Assembly (NCBI RefSeq): GCF_017347095.1
Contig: NZ_JADPRZ010000018.1
Coordinates: forward strand, 1-58,247
DNA length: 58,247 nt
Reading direction: 5' to 3'
Source of the DNA: Sporosarcina sp. E16_8
GTDB taxonomy: Bacteria > Bacillota > Bacilli > Bacillales_A > Planococcaceae
Position numbers and translations under genes: made by a program. The stretch's first letter is position 1; the number at the start of each line of letters is the position of its first letter. Below, one piece after another: positions 57,857-58,247 of this stretch. Below the pieces are notes generated by a model, which saw only the letters and a list, made by a program, of their open reading frames with translations, had not been told where the DNA came from and made no database searches.

Positions 57857-58247
57857 GGATATGATCGGTTTGTGAGGTTATATGATCGCTTGGCCGGGGA
57901 TATGATCGGTGGCCGAGGTTATATGATCGCTTGGCCGGGGGTATGATCGGTGCCCGAGGGTATATGATCGCTTGGCCGGGGATATGATCGATGGCCGAGG
58001 TTATATGATCGCTTGGCCGGGGATATGATCGATGGCCGAGGTTTTATGATCGCTTGGCCAGTAGATATGATCGGTGGCCGAGGTTATATGATCGCTTGGC
58101 CGGGGATATGATCGGTGCCCGAGGTTATATGATCGCTTGGACGCAGATATAATCGGTGCCCGAGGTTATATGATCGCTTGGCCGCAGATATAATCGGTGG
58201 CCGAGGTTATATGATCGCTTGAATAGTAGATATGATCGGTGGCCGAG
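57857..58247 (+). repeat. ATATGATCGG array 4 (at least 19 units, runs off the window)
   Basis: Two unit types alternate strictly: GATATGATCGGTGGCCGAGG and TTATATGATCGCTTGGCC, giving a period of about 40 bp. It starts 24 bp after the LytTR stop codon and continues past the window end. Confidence 0.93.

Overview
The window looks like the chromosome of a spore-forming, low-to-middle GC member of the Bacillales. I would place it in Planococcaceae, close to Sporosarcina. The reasons are strong Shine-Dalgarno sites, many GTG and TTG starts, four SLH-anchored surface enzymes, a BclA-like collagen protein (spore surface type), a glgBCDAP glycogen cluster, and dense families of intergenic repeats. No rRNA, tRNA, CRISPR array, prophage or intact insertion sequence was seen.

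Layout. 1-7.4 kb: a Bacillales-type intergenic repeat, a chemoreceptor behind a BMP-family lipoprotein, a 20-bp-unit repeat array, an SDR dehydrogenase, a SulP transporter and a Cys-rich collagen-like protein. 7.8-12.3 kb: a TAXI-TRAP transporter (fused permease plus lipoprotein receptor) and an AmhX-like amidohydrolase. 12.7-26.8 kb, a cell-surface region: MurJ-like flippase and GT4 glycosyltransferase (overlapping genes), an NlpC/P60-SLH hydrolase, an SLH-SH3-amidase, an SLH-anchored 5'-nucleotidase, a second chemoreceptor, an LCP ligase and an SLH-anchored cyclic-nucleotide phosphodiesterase/nucleotidase. 27-32.3 kb: a ugpCAEB-type glycerol-3-phosphate ABC transporter divergent from a secreted glycerophosphodiester phosphodiesterase. 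32.3-34.6 kb: an acyl-CoA ligase and a membrane protein. 35-47.6 kb: glgB-C-D-A-P with a divergent cytosolic pullulanase. 48.4-52 kb: a MerR - acyl-CoA ligase - acyl-CoA dehydrogenase operon. 52.5-57.8 kb: an aminotransferase of the alanine/serine-glyoxylate class, a small zinc-ribbon protein, malate synthase, isocitrate lyase and a divergent LytTR regulator.

How the genes fit together. The surface block suggests enzymes displayed on an S-layer or secondary wall polymer that remodel peptidoglycan and salvage nucleotides, with uptake and chemotaxis genes nearby. The ugp/GDPD block takes glycerophosphodiesters to glycerol-3-phosphate. The last 10 kb links fatty acid activation and oxidation to the glyoxylate bypass and glyoxylate transamination.

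Most unusual points. (1) The TAXI receptor at 9832-10833 reads as a circular permutation of its family: the usual C-terminal half comes first and the usual N-terminal half second, cut exactly at the inter-lobe junction. (2) A roughly 700-bp non-coding element with 15-20 bp terminal inverted repeats occurs four times plus a fragment. It carries several strong hairpins, two of which have exactly complementary 8-nt loops. One copy splits glgC from glgD, and another supplies the last codons and stop of an acyl-CoA dehydrogenase gene. (3) A second repeat family shows compensatory base changes in a stem. (4) Four arrays of 14-20 degenerate 20-bp units with an ATATGATCGG core lie between genes. One sits beside a duplicated terminator and a dead 3' fragment of the aminotransferase gene 17 kb away.
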